DNA from: Tachypleus tridentatus
Taxonomy: Eukaryota; Arthropoda; Merostomata; Xiphosura; Limulidae
Length of the DNA stretch: 64,000 bases
Direction of reading: 5' to 3'
NCBI RefSeq assembly: GCF_004210375.1
Contig: NC_134834.1
Coordinates: 145,795,009-145,859,008, forward strand
The notes below the pieces were generated by a model. The model worked only from the letters and a program-made list of their open reading frames with translations, ran no database searches and had not been told where the DNA came from. Made by a program: the position numbers and the translations under genes. Shown piece by piece: positions 35,505 through 46,952 of this stretch (position 1 is the first letter of the stretch; every line of letters starts with the position of its first letter).

Positions 35505-35778
35505 TTTGTTTGTTTTGAATTTCGCGCAAAAGTACTCGAGGGGTATCTGCACTAGCCGTCCCTAATTTAGCAGTGCAAGACTAGAAGAAAGGCAGCTAGT
35601 CACCACCACACACCGCCAACGTTTGGGCTACTGTTTTACCAACGAATAGTGGAATTGACCGTCACATTATAACACCCCCACGACTGAAAGGGCAAACATG
35701 TTTGGTGTGAAGGGGATTCGAACCCTCGATCCTCAGATTATGAGTCGAGTGCCTTAACCACCTAGCCATGCCAGGCCC
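35505..35778 (-). repeat. SINE-A, full length
   Basis: All segments present, ending in CACCTAGCCATGCCAGGCCC. B box complement GGGGATTCGAACCC intact. Confidence 0.92.
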
Positions 35779-35799
35779 AATTATGACATTGAAGCTGTC

Positions 35800-36580
35800 T
35801 TTGAACCAGCAAAATTCAGCTTTAACAATATAGTTTAAATTTTCTCTTGCCTTTGATAATGACCTGTTATTTTAAATTGAATGCAGATGGCCTGCAGCTT
35901 TAAAAGTTCAGTAGGGGCAGTGAAAGACTTTATACTCTCAATACGTGTTCTGTTATTTGAATTCAAACGTTTATTACGTATTTCAACATATTTTCATCTA
36001 AAAAACGTCAACAAGATTAAGTACGCATCTCATCATCCAAGATCCCTGTATAAATTATCAAACAGTTTATTCTTTACTGATTTTTTTTTTTTTGCTACGT
36101 ATCTGAACCTGATTATTTTAAATTAGTTCTAACATGAAGGAGGCCTAACCTCGTGAGATATTATTGGGATTACGGCCAAAACTCTCGCTAATAGCGCGAG
36201 TACTTTGCTGAAATAAGACTTCTTATTGAAAATCAAGGCATCATCACACAAAAAGTCTTCAGTTTGCGAGGCTAGAAGTTACATATCTCATGGTTTGTTC
36301 ATTTTCTCGTGTGAATGGATCACAACAGTGCATCATTTATGAATTAGCCAAACGTTTATTAAGTTATTATGCACGCACAATTTGCGATATTTGAGCCGTT
36401 TGAAAATATAATATGGTCATTTAAACTGATTTTAACGACTTATTATTCTTTGTTCACCACTGTTTTATACCAAATTCGTATTTTCCAAATATGTGAGGAG
36501 CGATACAAAATTACGAATGTTGAATAATATTGATAAGTCCTGATACAAAGCTTACATTTTAGTATGTGTTCTACTAACAT
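35800..36580. other. Unassigned interval
   Basis: Contains an 81-codon plus-strand frame (35881-36126) without recognisable domain and a weak imperfect inverted repeat around 36147-36296 (AACCTCGTGAGATAT and ATATCTCATGGTT). Confidence 0.3.
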
Positions 36581-36581
36581 A

Positions 36582-36987
36582 TTAGGTTGAGGAATAATTC
36601 GTGAGCGTTTTTAAATAATTTCATTCAAGCATTACATGCAAGACTATACAATACTTCAATGCATGAACACATTACACCCAAAACATTTATTATGATACTT
36701 TATTTCATGTAATACCTAGGTATATAGTATGCATTGTTGTAAACGAAATTGCAAGAAATTAAATGCGAAAAGCAGATGGTGTCGAAAATGCTCGATTTTG
36801 TCCACTTGACATTCCATTTAATGAGCTGAAAATGAAAGCAAAAATTAAAGACATATGAAAATCAAACACACCATCTATTAGAGCAAAAAATTATCTACCA
36901 AATGACATGAAATATTTTGCGAAAGCGTTTCATTTATGAATATATTTTTAACTTGAAAAAACGCTCACGAATTATTCCTCGACCCAA
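36582..36987. mobile_element. Mariner-type MITE
   Basis: The left terminus TTAGGTTGAGGAATAATTCG and the right terminus CGAATTATTCCTCGACCCAA are inverted repeats of about 30 bp. Both ends abut TA. TTRGGTYG-type ends are typical of mariner. At 406 bp, with no transposase frame, it is non-autonomous. Confidence 0.85.
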
Positions 36988-37239
36988 TATATAATGTTCT
37001 AATATTTAAAGTCGATACGTTGTAATATATAGTGGAAAAGTTTCATTAAATATATTAGTTATTCAAGTTCAACTAATATAATATACTTTCTCGTGTTCAA
37101 TATTTATCTTATTTAACTTGATAGAAACCATACACGATTAAACGACTCACGAAAGGTGAATATGGTCCTAGGACTAAGAGCTCTCTCTGTATGTTGGTTA
37201 AATATTATAATAAGAGTTTCGAAGGAAGTAGATTTGGTC

Positions 37240-37725
37240 CAAAACATATCTTTCACAACTGATATCTTAACTCGTTCATTGGAAATAACGAGGAATAAAC
37301 TAGATTAACCTTAGCTTTAATAACTTACATCCTAAATTTAGCTCAACCTTATCTTTAACAGCTGGTATTTTAACTCGTTCATTGGAAATAACAAGGGTTA
37401 AATTTGGCTCAACCTTATCTGTAACAATTTACATTTCAACTTGTGGTAATAACCAAGGGTAAATTTGCCTCAACCTTATCTTTAACAACTTACATTTTAA
37501 CTAGTGGTAATAAACAAGGGTTAAATTTGGCTCAACCTTATCTTTAACAACTTACATTTTAACTAGTGGTAATAAACAAGGGTTAAATTTGACTCAACCT
37601 TATCTTTAACAACTTACATTTTAACTAGTGATAATAACCAAGGGTAAATTTAACTCAACCTAATCTTTAACAACTTACATTTTAACTAATGGTCATAACC
37701 AAGAGTAAATTTGGCTCATTTCACA
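37240..37725. repeat. 62-bp tandem array
   Basis: About seven to eight units with CAACCTTATCTTTAACAACT and GGTAATAAACAAGGGTTAAA. CTAGTGG recurs at 37501 and 37563. The first units are more diverged (CGTTCATTGGAAATAAC). Confidence 0.9.
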
Positions 37726-37790
37726 ACTAACATCTTCATTCGCTTTTACTCTAGTCAAGTACAGTGTATTGAAACAACTGAGTAACTTAC

Positions 37791-37887
37791 TTTTGCTATC
37801 AGTTACAAACGTAATCAGAATGCCTGGGATAAACAAAATTGGATCAACAACTGATCCGTGAAATACGTTTTTGGCTAGTTGATTTTC
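37791..37887 (-). CDS. Candidate internal exon with strong splice sites
   Basis: On the minus strand, acceptor TATTACATTGCAG and a consensus donor GCAAAA|GTAAGTTA enclose 97 bases open in one frame. The product begins ENQLAKNVFHGS, then VVDPILFIPGILITFVTDSK, and the last codon is split. The hydrophobic middle could be buried or membrane-associated. I do not recognise the family and no partner exon is evident nearby. The quality of both splice sites makes this the best of the unassigned exon candidates. Confidence 0.38.
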
Positions 37888-38299
37888 CTGCAATGTAATA
37901 TTATGGGTGAATATAACTTAGCCAAAAATGCACTTTTTTAGTTAAGGTAATTTAAATATCTACATCGTAATGTGGTTATTTTTAATCATTTTTTTTTAAA
38001 GTTAAGACTTTCTCTTGGAAGGGTTGACATTAAGGTTACAGTGAGAGATGTTTCAGTTTGTTTCGAGGTGATAAAAAGTTATTTTACTTTGTAGAAAATA
38101 CTAAATTGCAATTTAGTATTTGTAAAAAAGTGTGTAAAAACTCGTTTTTAAGGTTAATGTGACCGCTTCATTTCAAACACCTGTTGCTTGGTGTTAATAT
38201 TCAAGAGACATTTATTCCATAAACAACACTACAAAATACATTTTTATATTAACTACTATAGAATAAAATAATAACTTGCCTTTGCAGAAATAAGAATGC

Positions 38300-38493
38300 T
38301 GAAAAATACTGCACTGTCGGGGTCTCAACTTGGTTCTCTCCCGAATGTTGGTTTCGCCGCTAACCTTCTCCACCAGACGATAACGCGGGTGCTGCAGAAA
38401 TAGCGCGAAACAGACAAACGTAACAGTCACGTTCGACCAACCACGTCGCGAGCCGCCATGCGCGTGATTTCGAGCATGCAGTATGCGCATGAG
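38300..38493. promoter_or_regulatory. CpG-rich patch, possible 5' exon
   Basis: A 190-bp island with many CpG steps stands out from AT-rich flanks. On the plus strand GCCGCCATGCGCGTG is a strong start context; it opens a frame reading MRVISSMQYAHE to a possible donor GAG|GTGAAAG at 38494. On the minus strand a 92-codon frame (38212-38490) also crosses it. I cannot choose a strand. A promoter plus first exon, or an old GC-rich insertion, are both possible. Confidence 0.25.
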
Positions 38494-39529
38494 GTGAAAG
38501 AATTTGCTAAAAACAACTTATGGAATATTAGAAATAATGAATCAAGTCATTTAACATTTCCCCTCTCTATTCTGCTAAAATAATCAGTAAATAAATAATT
38601 TATATTCGTCCTATGGGAATTCAACAGAATTATTCGTGTCCTGCATTTCTATCAATGAATTTTGTTTTGATCGGTTTATACTTGTCTACGAAACAATAAA
38701 AGAGTACTGTTGATTGGCTGGATTTCTACATACGTCATTCGCTGTTTGGGATCGATACTTTTGAGGCAAGTGTAGCATCCACTTCCTTTGGCATTTAACA
38801 AGCTCATGGTGCAACGAAACTCGAATTATTGAGGACATACACTGTTATCGGCAAACAAACATTTGAAACACATGAATTCCCGCAAGAAAATTGGCAAAAT
38901 ACTTAGTATTCTACTTTAGTTGAATTTTAAAACTTGTTAAAACGATTTTAATTTAACGATTTGTTATCAAAAGTAATAGTTTTCACTTTTTAGAAAGTAG
39001 GTGAACAAAGAAGAAGGGAGTTGTTTCGCAGTAAAAAATGTTTCCCGAAAGAAAGAGAGTTCTATACCTTAACAAAGGATTTCAAGTTATGACAGATGAT
39101 TACATTCAGAAATCCTAAATCACATTTTATAACATAGATGTCTCTACTGGCTTTCTTAGTTTGTTTTTTAGTGAGCTAGAACAAATATTACATATGGCAG
39201 GAAACCATTATGGCTTCTCTGATAGATATTGATAATTTTTAATTAACTTGTTTGAGTCTGTTTTGGAATTTTACCACTCAGACGGCAACACATAGGTGTA
39301 TATAATTTAACCCTTCCGCTACATACACACACACAGTTGTACAAATCAGTATAACATAAGTTTATTTAACACATAAGTGGTGTACGATCAAAATCAAATG
39401 GTTATTTTAAACGATTTCTCTCTAAACAACAACAAAAAACACAAGAAACAAAACCTAACAGGTGTTTTGATTGATAATACTATAATATTCCAATCACTGC
39501 AAAATTTCACAAAGAAAGAAGAAAAAGAC

Positions 39530-39900
39530 ACAAACTTTTACGCAAAACTACTCAACGACCGTTTGTGCTAGCCATACCTAATTTTGAGATGATAGACTAT
39601 GAGCATTGTTTGTTTGTTTAAATTTAAGCACAAAGATACATAATGGGCTATCTGTGCTTTGCCCACCACGGATATCGAAACACGGTTTGTAGCGGCTTGA
39701 GTCCGCAGACATTACGCTGTGCAACTGGGGGCGGATATAAGGAGAGCAAATAGTCAACGCTACTCACCGTCAATCCTTGAACTACTCTTTACGGACAAAT
39801 AATGGGGTTAACTATTACTGTATAATGCCCTCACGGCTGAAAGGACGAGCATATTCAGAAACGGGCTTCGATCGTGTGGTTAGATGATGCCAGACTCATA
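39530..39900 (-). repeat. SINE-A split by a younger insertion
   Basis: Family A sequence runs 39530-39604 (tail side), is interrupted by a family B element, and resumes at 39733 with GAGAGCAAATAGTCAACGC through to the head side. Heavily mutated. Confidence 0.78.
39608..39732 (-). repeat. SINE-B nested inside SINE-A
   Basis: Complete family B copy (TTTAAGCACAAAGATACATA, then TATCGAAACACGG, then GCTGTGCAACTGGGGG) lying within the older family A copy. Confidence 0.85.
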
Positions 39901-40731
39901 AGACGTGTAATAGTGTTTATGTACATTTTTCTAATCACTCAAAACGTTTCAATATAAAATATTGTTCCAAAGCAATACTAATATCCATTAGTAGACTTAA
40001 TATAACTTGCTGTAAAAATCTATGAAAATAAATTAATATTTGTCACAGAAACGATGCTTTGTATCCAAACAGTCCTAATAAGTCTTGCAAGCCCCTTAAA
40101 TATTTTTTCCTGTATACATTTGCTGTTAAGCAAATAACCATACTTTCAGGGTTCTTATACAAATGATTTTGTAACCAGTATTTACTCATATGTTATAATA
40201 AATCCATTCCGATCTACACAATTCCAAATTAATGAAATATATTTGTATATACACTTATATATCGATTTATTAGTTTGTTAAATTTCTTGATAGTTAGCAT
40301 TGCGATTACAGTGACATCTCTTTTCATTTTTAATAACTAATTTATAGAATAATATATATTTTATTGTAAAAGTAAACTAAATGCGATATTAGATAACAGA
40401 TGGATGCCTGCATTTGTTTGTGATTTCTGACACGTTCTGTACTAAATTCAGCCTGTTATACGACGTAGAAAACTCAATTAACAACAGTGTCCCTCATAGG
40501 GTCTGCTTTTGCTCTATCATATTAGTTTGTATCGCTGGAATACATACGATATATGTCATCTATAAAAACATCTTTCTTTATCTCATCAATGCATTATTAA
40601 GTAATAAACTGAGGAACCAACTACTATGTGAAATGACAATATTATTACTGTAACTATAGTGATGATACAACACATACGTTACGTGAAAGAACACACGGAG
40701 ATTTGAAATGTCTAAATCCACGATGTCCACG

Positions 40732-40826
40732 TTATGTCACCATAGCTTCAGCCTCTAGTTTCTTCCGAAATTTTTCCAATGCAACATCAACATCAGTAAT
40801 TAGAAATTTAGAAGTGTTCAGAAACC
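40732..40826 (-). CDS. Candidate terminal exon (low confidence)
   Basis: On the minus strand a frame after AATGTTCCAG reads FLNTSKFLITDVDVALEKFR and on through KKLEAEAMVT to a TAA. The charged, helix-like composition is unusual for this AT-rich background. The acceptor has a poor pyrimidine tract. A retropseudogene tail is an alternative. Not assigned to a family. Confidence 0.28.
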
Positions 40827-40844
40827 CTGGAACATTGATTTACT

Positions 40845-41000
40845 CTGTTTATCATTTTGTGCAGAGCTACATCAGGGCTTTTCGCGTTTGTCATCCCTAA
40901 TGTAGCAGTGAAAGACTTATGACCAACTCTTGGGCTACTCTTTTACCAACGAATAGTGGTATTGAACATTATATTATAACGTTTCCCCACGGCTGTAAGT
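40845..41000 (-). repeat. SINE-A, partial
   Basis: Tail and core in reverse, with a gap where CTAGAGGGAAGGCAGC should be. The copy stops before the B box. Confidence 0.78.
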
Positions 41001-41026
41001 TTCTTAGACGACGTACTTATTGTCCT

Positions 41027-41290
41027 GGCCTGGCATGGCCAGGTGGTTAAGGCACTCGACTCGTAATCTGAAGGTCACGGGTTCAAATTCCTGTCACACC
41101 CTTTCAGCCGAGGGGGCGTTATAATGTAATGGTTTATCCCACTTTTTGTTGATAAAAAAGTAATCCAAGAGTTGGCGGTAGATGGCTGTGACTAGCTGCC
41201 TTCCCTTTAGTATTACACTACTAAATTAGGGACCGCTAGCGTAGATAGCCCTCGTGTAGCTCTGCGCGAAATTCAAAACAAAACGAACAA
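41027..41290 (+). repeat. SINE-A with exact 12-bp target duplication
   Basis: ACTTATTGTCCT flanks the element at 41015-41026 and 41291-41302. A box intact, B box GGGTTCAAATTCC slightly altered, and CAAACATGCTCGC deleted after the head. Confidence 0.93.
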
Positions 41291-41318
41291 ACTTATTGTC
41301 CTTAAGCTACGAGCGTAT

Positions 41319-41450
41319 ATTTGTTGTTGTTGTTTTATATGAAGCGCAAAACTACGCAGTGGGCTATCTGTGCTTTGTCCACCACGGGTATCGAAACCCG
41401 GTTTTTAGAGTTCTAAGTCCGCTGACATACCGATGTGCCACTGGAGGACG
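41319..41450 (-). repeat. SINE-B, full length
   Basis: Tail with GTTGTTGTT, B box complement GGGTATCGAAACCC and head complement ACCGATGTGCCACTGG. GAGCGTA is repeated at both flanks. The 73-codon frame here is SINE sequence. Confidence 0.87.
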
Positions 41451-42142
41451 AGAGCGTACAGCCCACGTCCCATTTCAATGTGCAAATATGGTGGCATGTG
41501 CATGTGATCGATGTTAAAGTCCAGTCAGTTTGTACGGAAATTTCTCATTTTTTCTGACAAGAATGGGTCCAGTTCCTTTAAAAAGCACATCAATAAACAT
41601 GTCATATACATCTTCGTGTTAACTTGGTAAGATCCTGGAACCGAAGGTACTGTTCAGTTTCCTTTCGAGGTACTTTATTGTTCAATGAAATTTAGAACAA
41701 GAAACGGTCCTTATAGACACCACAATTTTGGCTGTAAAAAATATTATCCATCCGCCACAGATTAGAAAATTTTTTTCAACCTGCCTCTTATCAGTTGCTA
41801 TATGATGAAAAGAGAAAATTCCAGATTATTATTTTGTTTTCGTTAAACGCTCTAATACTTACTAATCTTAATAACGCAGTCTTTGTTTTTAAACTGTATT
41901 AAGTCTCTTCTCGCTTACAGGGAGGGCACTTAAGCTATCTCTAGCTAATATTACTGAAGATTTGTTTTCCATTTCTGATTTACGTTAAGCTTTTCTCGGA
42001 CGTTAACTGTGAAAAAATGCACCGAACTTGGTAGGGTCGTTTCTTTTGCCTGAGATAGAAAGGATATGGTCTCCAGGGTAACGAGGTGTTATAAGTGACT
42101 GGGGAGTTTTGTTCTTCTCATTATTTAATACTCCAGAAAGTA

Positions 42143-42382
42143 CAGGGTGTTCGGAGAGTCACTGTGCAGTTTTGTAATCATAATTTATTCAGTCTATTTC
42201 AAGCCAGCAACTGATAGCGGTGTTTAGAAACAAAATGAGAAGGATCCAAGCCTGTATTGATGCCAACGGGGGTAACTTTCAACATTGTTTATAATTGTCA
42301 TCCATATTTACCTCCTGTATTCTATATTGAAACATGTCTGTTAATAAATATATAAGTGCACAGTGACTTTCCGAACACCCCG
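42143..42382 (+). mobile_element. Tc1/mariner-type MITE, copy 2, with transposase remnant
   Basis: Ends CAGGGTGTTCGGAGAGTC and its complement lie between TA dinucleotides. The interior keeps an open frame from about 42190 to a stop at 42292-42294 whose last residues are RIQACIDANGGNFQHCL. That matches the C-terminal style of Tc1/mariner transposases, where a GGHF-type motif precedes the end. The element is therefore a deletion derivative of an autonomous transposon. The catalytic part is absent. Confidence 0.88.
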
Positions 42383-42442
42383 TATATTGTCTCCAGGATA
42401 ACCGACTGGTTCATCTTGGTTCTTTCTGTATATAATTGTGGT

Positions 42443-42716
42443 GTTTGTTTGTTTCCGAATTTCGCGCAAAGATACACGAGAGCTATCTGTGCTAGTCGTC
42501 CCTAATTTAACAATGTAAGACTAAAGGGAAGGCAGCTAGTCATTGCCACCCACCGCCGACTCTTGGGATACTTTTTACCAACGAATAGTGAGATTAACCG
42601 TCAAGTTATAATGCCCCCACAGCTGAAAGGGCGGGCATGTTTGGTGTGACAGGGATTCGAACTCACAACCCTCAGATTACGAGTTGAGCGCCCTAAGCAC
42701 CTGGCCATGTAGGGCT
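42443..42716 (-). repeat. SINE-A, full length
   Basis: Complete copy. Flanks AATTGTGGTG and AATTGCGTTG may be a diverged target duplication. Confidence 0.9.
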
Positions 42717-42859
42717 CAATTGCGTTGTCAAAAGGTTATTACATGTTGAGACTATCATTTATTCGCTGGGAACAAAGATCAAAGTTCAATACTATGAGTT
42801 AAGTACGATTTTGACCAGAATGTAACTTTTTAACAAGGGTAGCTCCAAACATATCAAGC

Positions 42860-43128
42860 CAGAGGTCGTACACTACCTTGACACTCTGATACTTATATTT
42901 AAAGACAGAGGTCGTACACTATCATTGACACTCTGATACTTTTATTTAAAGAAAGAGGTTGTACACTACCCTTGGCACTCTGATACTTATATTTAAAGAC
43001 AGAGGTCGTACACTATCACTGACACTCTGATACTTATATTTAAAGACAGAGGTCGTACACTATTATTGACACTCTGATACTTTTATTTAAAGACAGAGGT
43101 CGTACACTACCCTTGACACTCTAATACT
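42860..43128. repeat. 46-bp tandem array
   Basis: About six units of CAGAGGTCGTACACTA followed by GACACTCTGATACTTATATT. Unit identity is high, so the array is probably recent. Confidence 0.92.
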
Positions 43129-43233
43129 CATATTTATAAATATACAGTAAATTTAGATACATCGCCAATTACTTATTAACTAGATCAAAGGAACATTTAA
43201 CTAATTTTGCTTAAAGTAAACATAAATATCCTG

Positions 43234-43473
43234 TTTTGAATTTCGCGCAAAGCTACACAAGATGCTAGTCGTCCCTAACTTAGCATTGATTAACAAGAGG
43301 GAAGGCAGCTGGTCAACGCCATCTACTTCCAACCTTTAGGCTAATCTTTTACCAACGAATAGTGGGATTAACTGTTACATAATAACGCCCTCACAGTTGA
43401 AAAAACAACCATTTCTATGAGAGGATTCAAACCCTCCAGTCAGGAGTCGAGCGCCCTAACCACTAGGCCGTAA
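43234..43473 (-). repeat. SINE-A, older copy
   Basis: Tail near intact (TTGAATTTCGCGCAAAGC). Small internal deletions and an altered B box (GGATTCAAACC). Confidence 0.82.
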
Positions 43474-44004
43474 ACATTAAGAGTAAATTAAGTCAAATTT
43501 TGTGAGTGGTTGATAAAGTACTGGCACTGGGATAATCGTAATGCTAGTGGTTTATCTTAGGATAGGCCAGCAGTGACGAAATTGATACTTTATCAGATAG
43601 AATGGGGATCCTGTATTTTTTCTCTCAATCTCAGCACATGAGCCCCCCACAATTCTGTAAAATACATTGGATTACGAAATTACCGTACTTAAAGGTAATT
43701 ACACATTGAAGTTTCAGGTTGTGATATAACGTTAACTTTTAACATTAAGGTTATAAGATACGTGTGTGCAGGGTTATGTTATATTTGCGTGTGCAGGGTT
43801 ATGTTATATTTGCGATGATAAAACATCGAAGTTATAAAATACTACGTCATAAGTGACAGTAAAGAAGGATTGATAACTGATGTTACACGATAATAATGTC
43901 GTGTATTTTATATTTATTTAAAAATAAAGTACGTGGTAAAAACCAAACTAACACTAAAATTTGAGACAGTTTCAACGTTTGCGAAATTTAGATTAATTAG
44001 TCGT

Positions 44005-44128
44005 GTTTGCTATTAGACGCAAAGTTATACAATTGGAAATCTGTGCTGCAGGTAACGCATGGAATTGAACTTCAAACTGTAACATTACAAACCCTTAAAC
44101 TGACCGCTGAACCACTAGAGAACAGATT
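44005..44128 (-). repeat. SINE-B-like, degenerate
   Basis: GACGCAAAGTTATACAATTG, GGAATTGAACTTC and GACCGCTGAACCACTAG in reverse have the order of a family B element with an altered B box. Confidence 0.5.
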
Positions 44129-45328
44129 ATTAATATGCCCTAAATATACGAAAACAATAATTGGCTGTTGTAATAAAGTATGTAATAAATTAACACAAAC
44201 AAATTTTTTGAAATATAGTTTTTATCTGTTGACGTAGAAATACGAGGTAAGTAGACTAGGTCATTAATTACATTGTAGTATTTTATTGTTTCGTGTTTTA
44301 ACACAGGAATTCGTCTTAGTCGAAGAATATACAAAACTTCTCCAAGATACCGCTAGAAGTCGCGTGTCATGTTTCAGCGTATTAGTTTTCACATGTACAA
44401 CCGTTGCAACTGCAATGTGTCGAGTCATTTAGTGATATATAAATTTTTAAAATACGAATATAAGACGTTCGTTAATGCGACAACAAAAATAGGAAGTAAA
44501 ATATTAAGGTGAGTTAACCAAGATAAAGCGACCGCTAGTGAAGCCACTTAGATATTTTTTTTTTGCAGCGGTTTCACAGAGAAATGAAATCAGTCACTCT
44601 ATGTTCTTATTATCTTTTTTTTCAAATTTTCTTTTAGCGACATCTAGTGGAACTTATTTATTAGAAGCAACAGTATGTTTCAATTCGCTCGGAAATATCG
44701 TTTCAGGCCTCGTGCCGGATCCTTTAATGTGTATTTTGTCACACCAATTTAAATTTCACAAACTTACTCTTAAAATATTCGAAAGCGACTAAAGCTGTTT
44801 TTAACGTGATCTTGCTGTCACTTCTGGTATCTTATAAAATAATGATTAAAACTATTTTTAATATTAATGTCCCCAACCCCTCTAGTGAACATTTTCATCA
44901 ACTAGCTTATTGATTTTATAATTTTAGGAAAATTTTAGCTGAAGTAAATAACAGTTGATTGTACACCGGTTAATTACATGTTTTAGAAAAACGTCTTTAG
45001 GTACATATATTAGAAAACTCAATATTTCTCGGATAAAAATTATACAGAGTTCAAAATAAACTTTCATCTTAATTAGGCAAAAATTTTGTTCGAGTATAAA
45101 AAAGATTCAAGTTCTACATTCTTGTAATTTTTTGTTTCACACAGACTGGCCCAAATTAATATATCCATTCAGTATTAGGGTCCCAGTAATATTTCGTTAT
45201 TAGAAAATTATGGTATTATTGTTATATATATATCTAGTTCTGACGTCACAACAATGATTTTCTACTTAGTCAAGTGTTTCTCTTCTGCCCCATCATAAGT
45301 TATTATTCAGTTAGATTACTGTAAAAGT
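44129..45328. other. Unassigned interval
   Basis: No family repeat seen. A frame from about 44367 ends near a donor-like ATTAAG|GTGAGT, and an 84-codon plus frame lies at 44538-44792. Neither has recognisable motifs. Confidence 0.3.
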
Positions 45329-45452
45329 TCCCCGCTGGGACAGCATTGAGTCTATGGATTTACAACCCTAAAATAATGGAATCGATTCCCCTCGGTAGAC
45401 ACAGCAGAGAGCCCGATGTGGCTTTGATATAAAAAAAAAAAACAACACACGC
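45329..45452 (+). repeat. SINE-C
   Basis: CCCGCTGGGACAGCATTGAG head, B box GAATCGATTCCCCTCGG, tail GAGCCCGATGTGGCTTTGAT and an A-rich/AC end. Confidence 0.72.
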
Positions 45453-45627
45453 TCAGAGAATTGTTAAAAGAAGTGATGAAAACCAGGCAGTGAGGTTTGC
45501 TAAAATCCAAATTACTCGACATATCGATATAACCAACCATATTAACATGGCGACCATTTTATAATAAAAATATTTTCTTTGTCTCTCACGAATATGCAGT
45601 CTTAGAAGTTTTATTTATAACATATAT

Positions 45628-45862
45628 GTTTGATTGTTTGAATTTTGCGCAAAGCTTCACGAGGCCTATCTGCGCTAGTCGTCCTTAATTTAGCGGTGCA
45701 AGACTACCGCCAACTCTTGGGCCACTCTTTTACTAACGAATAGTGGAATTAATCGTCACATTATAACGCCCCCACGGCTAAAAGGCGAGCATGTTTGGTG
45801 CGACGGGGATGCGAACACGCAACCCTCAGATTACGAGTCGAGCCCCTTAACCACCTGGCCTG
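45628..45862 (-). repeat. SINE-A with core deletion
   Basis: GTGCAAGACTACCGCCAACT shows loss of the GGAAGGCAGCTAGTC segment. Head shortened (CACCTGGCCTG). Confidence 0.86.
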
Positions 45863-46230
45863 TAGCATAGATGTTTTTTTATACATATCATAGAGCACAA
45901 AAATACAGCTTTGTAAATTTGTTTAATTATCGTCGAGTATTTTGCTCATAACTGAACCAACCAACGCAGGGATTAAGACCCGAATTTCATCATTGCAAGT
46001 CGTCAAGCTTCCAGTTATGGAGACAGGCCTTCTTGAGAACTAGTTCAACGTGTACAATTAATTAACTTGAAGATTGATATTTAAAGTCGCGGAAGTAGAT
46101 TTATTTTATGAGACCACGATTTATAGAAACAGTTACACATTTTTCAGTTTTCTACTATTGCAAACTGAGTTAAAAAATAAGAATTAAAGTGTATGAGTTT
46201 CTTATTACGTTGTAAATAATCTTTCAAGAT

Positions 46231-46347
46231 TATTTGAAGTTAAGAACAAAGCAACGCAATGGATTATCTGTGTTCTGCTTACCACAGGTATCTAAACCCA
46301 GATTCTAGTGTTGTAAGTCTGCAGACTTACTGTACCACTGGGAGGCG
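46231..46347 (-). repeat. SINE-B, full length
   Basis: TTGAAGTTAAGAACAAAGC tail, altered B box complement (AGGTATCTAAACCC) and head complement. A detached B-type tail (AGCTTTGCGCTTAACAAC then CAAAC repeats) lies at 46450-46482. Confidence 0.8.
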
Positions 46348-46548
46348 AATTCTTAAAGTTTGGGGATGAATCTTAGCTGATATCGTATTTATTTTACCTG
46401 TTAACAGCTTATTTTCCAATCATGAAATGGGAGAAGTTGGGATATGGAACGAGCTTTGCGCTTAACAACAAACAAACAAAAATAATCCATGAGTGCGTTT
46501 AAATTACTTTGATTGTAGTGAATTACGCTGTACATTTTAATTCTAGAA

Positions 46549-46658
46549 TCTTTTTGTTTGTCAAGCACAAAGCTACACAGTGGACTATCTGTGCTGTACC
46601 CACCACGGGTATGGATATCACGTTACAAGCTTTCATAATTATCGCTAAGTCACTAGGA
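46549..46658 (-). repeat. SINE-B, head damaged
   Basis: AGCACAAAGCTACACAGTGG and CCACCACGGGTATGGA in reverse. The head is rearranged (TATCGCTAAGTCACTAGG). Confidence 0.72.
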
Positions 46659-46952
46659 ACTAATTTGAAAAAAACCAAAAGAACAACAAATTTGGTTTAA
46701 CGTTAATACAAACGACATTGAGGTAAAATAGCGTGTCTTCTCCTTGTTCACGTGAGTACCACCCCCCTCCAACTCGATAACTTACGAAACAGATAAGCAG
46801 ATATCAGTAATACTCATAAATCTTGTTTGGGAGGGAGGGGTATAAGCAGCGTTTCTCAAGTTTTTTCCATTATCATCATTCACTAAATTAAAATTATTTA
46901 TTTAATGTGACTTAGTTATACATCAAAATACAACTAGATTCAATACAACATA

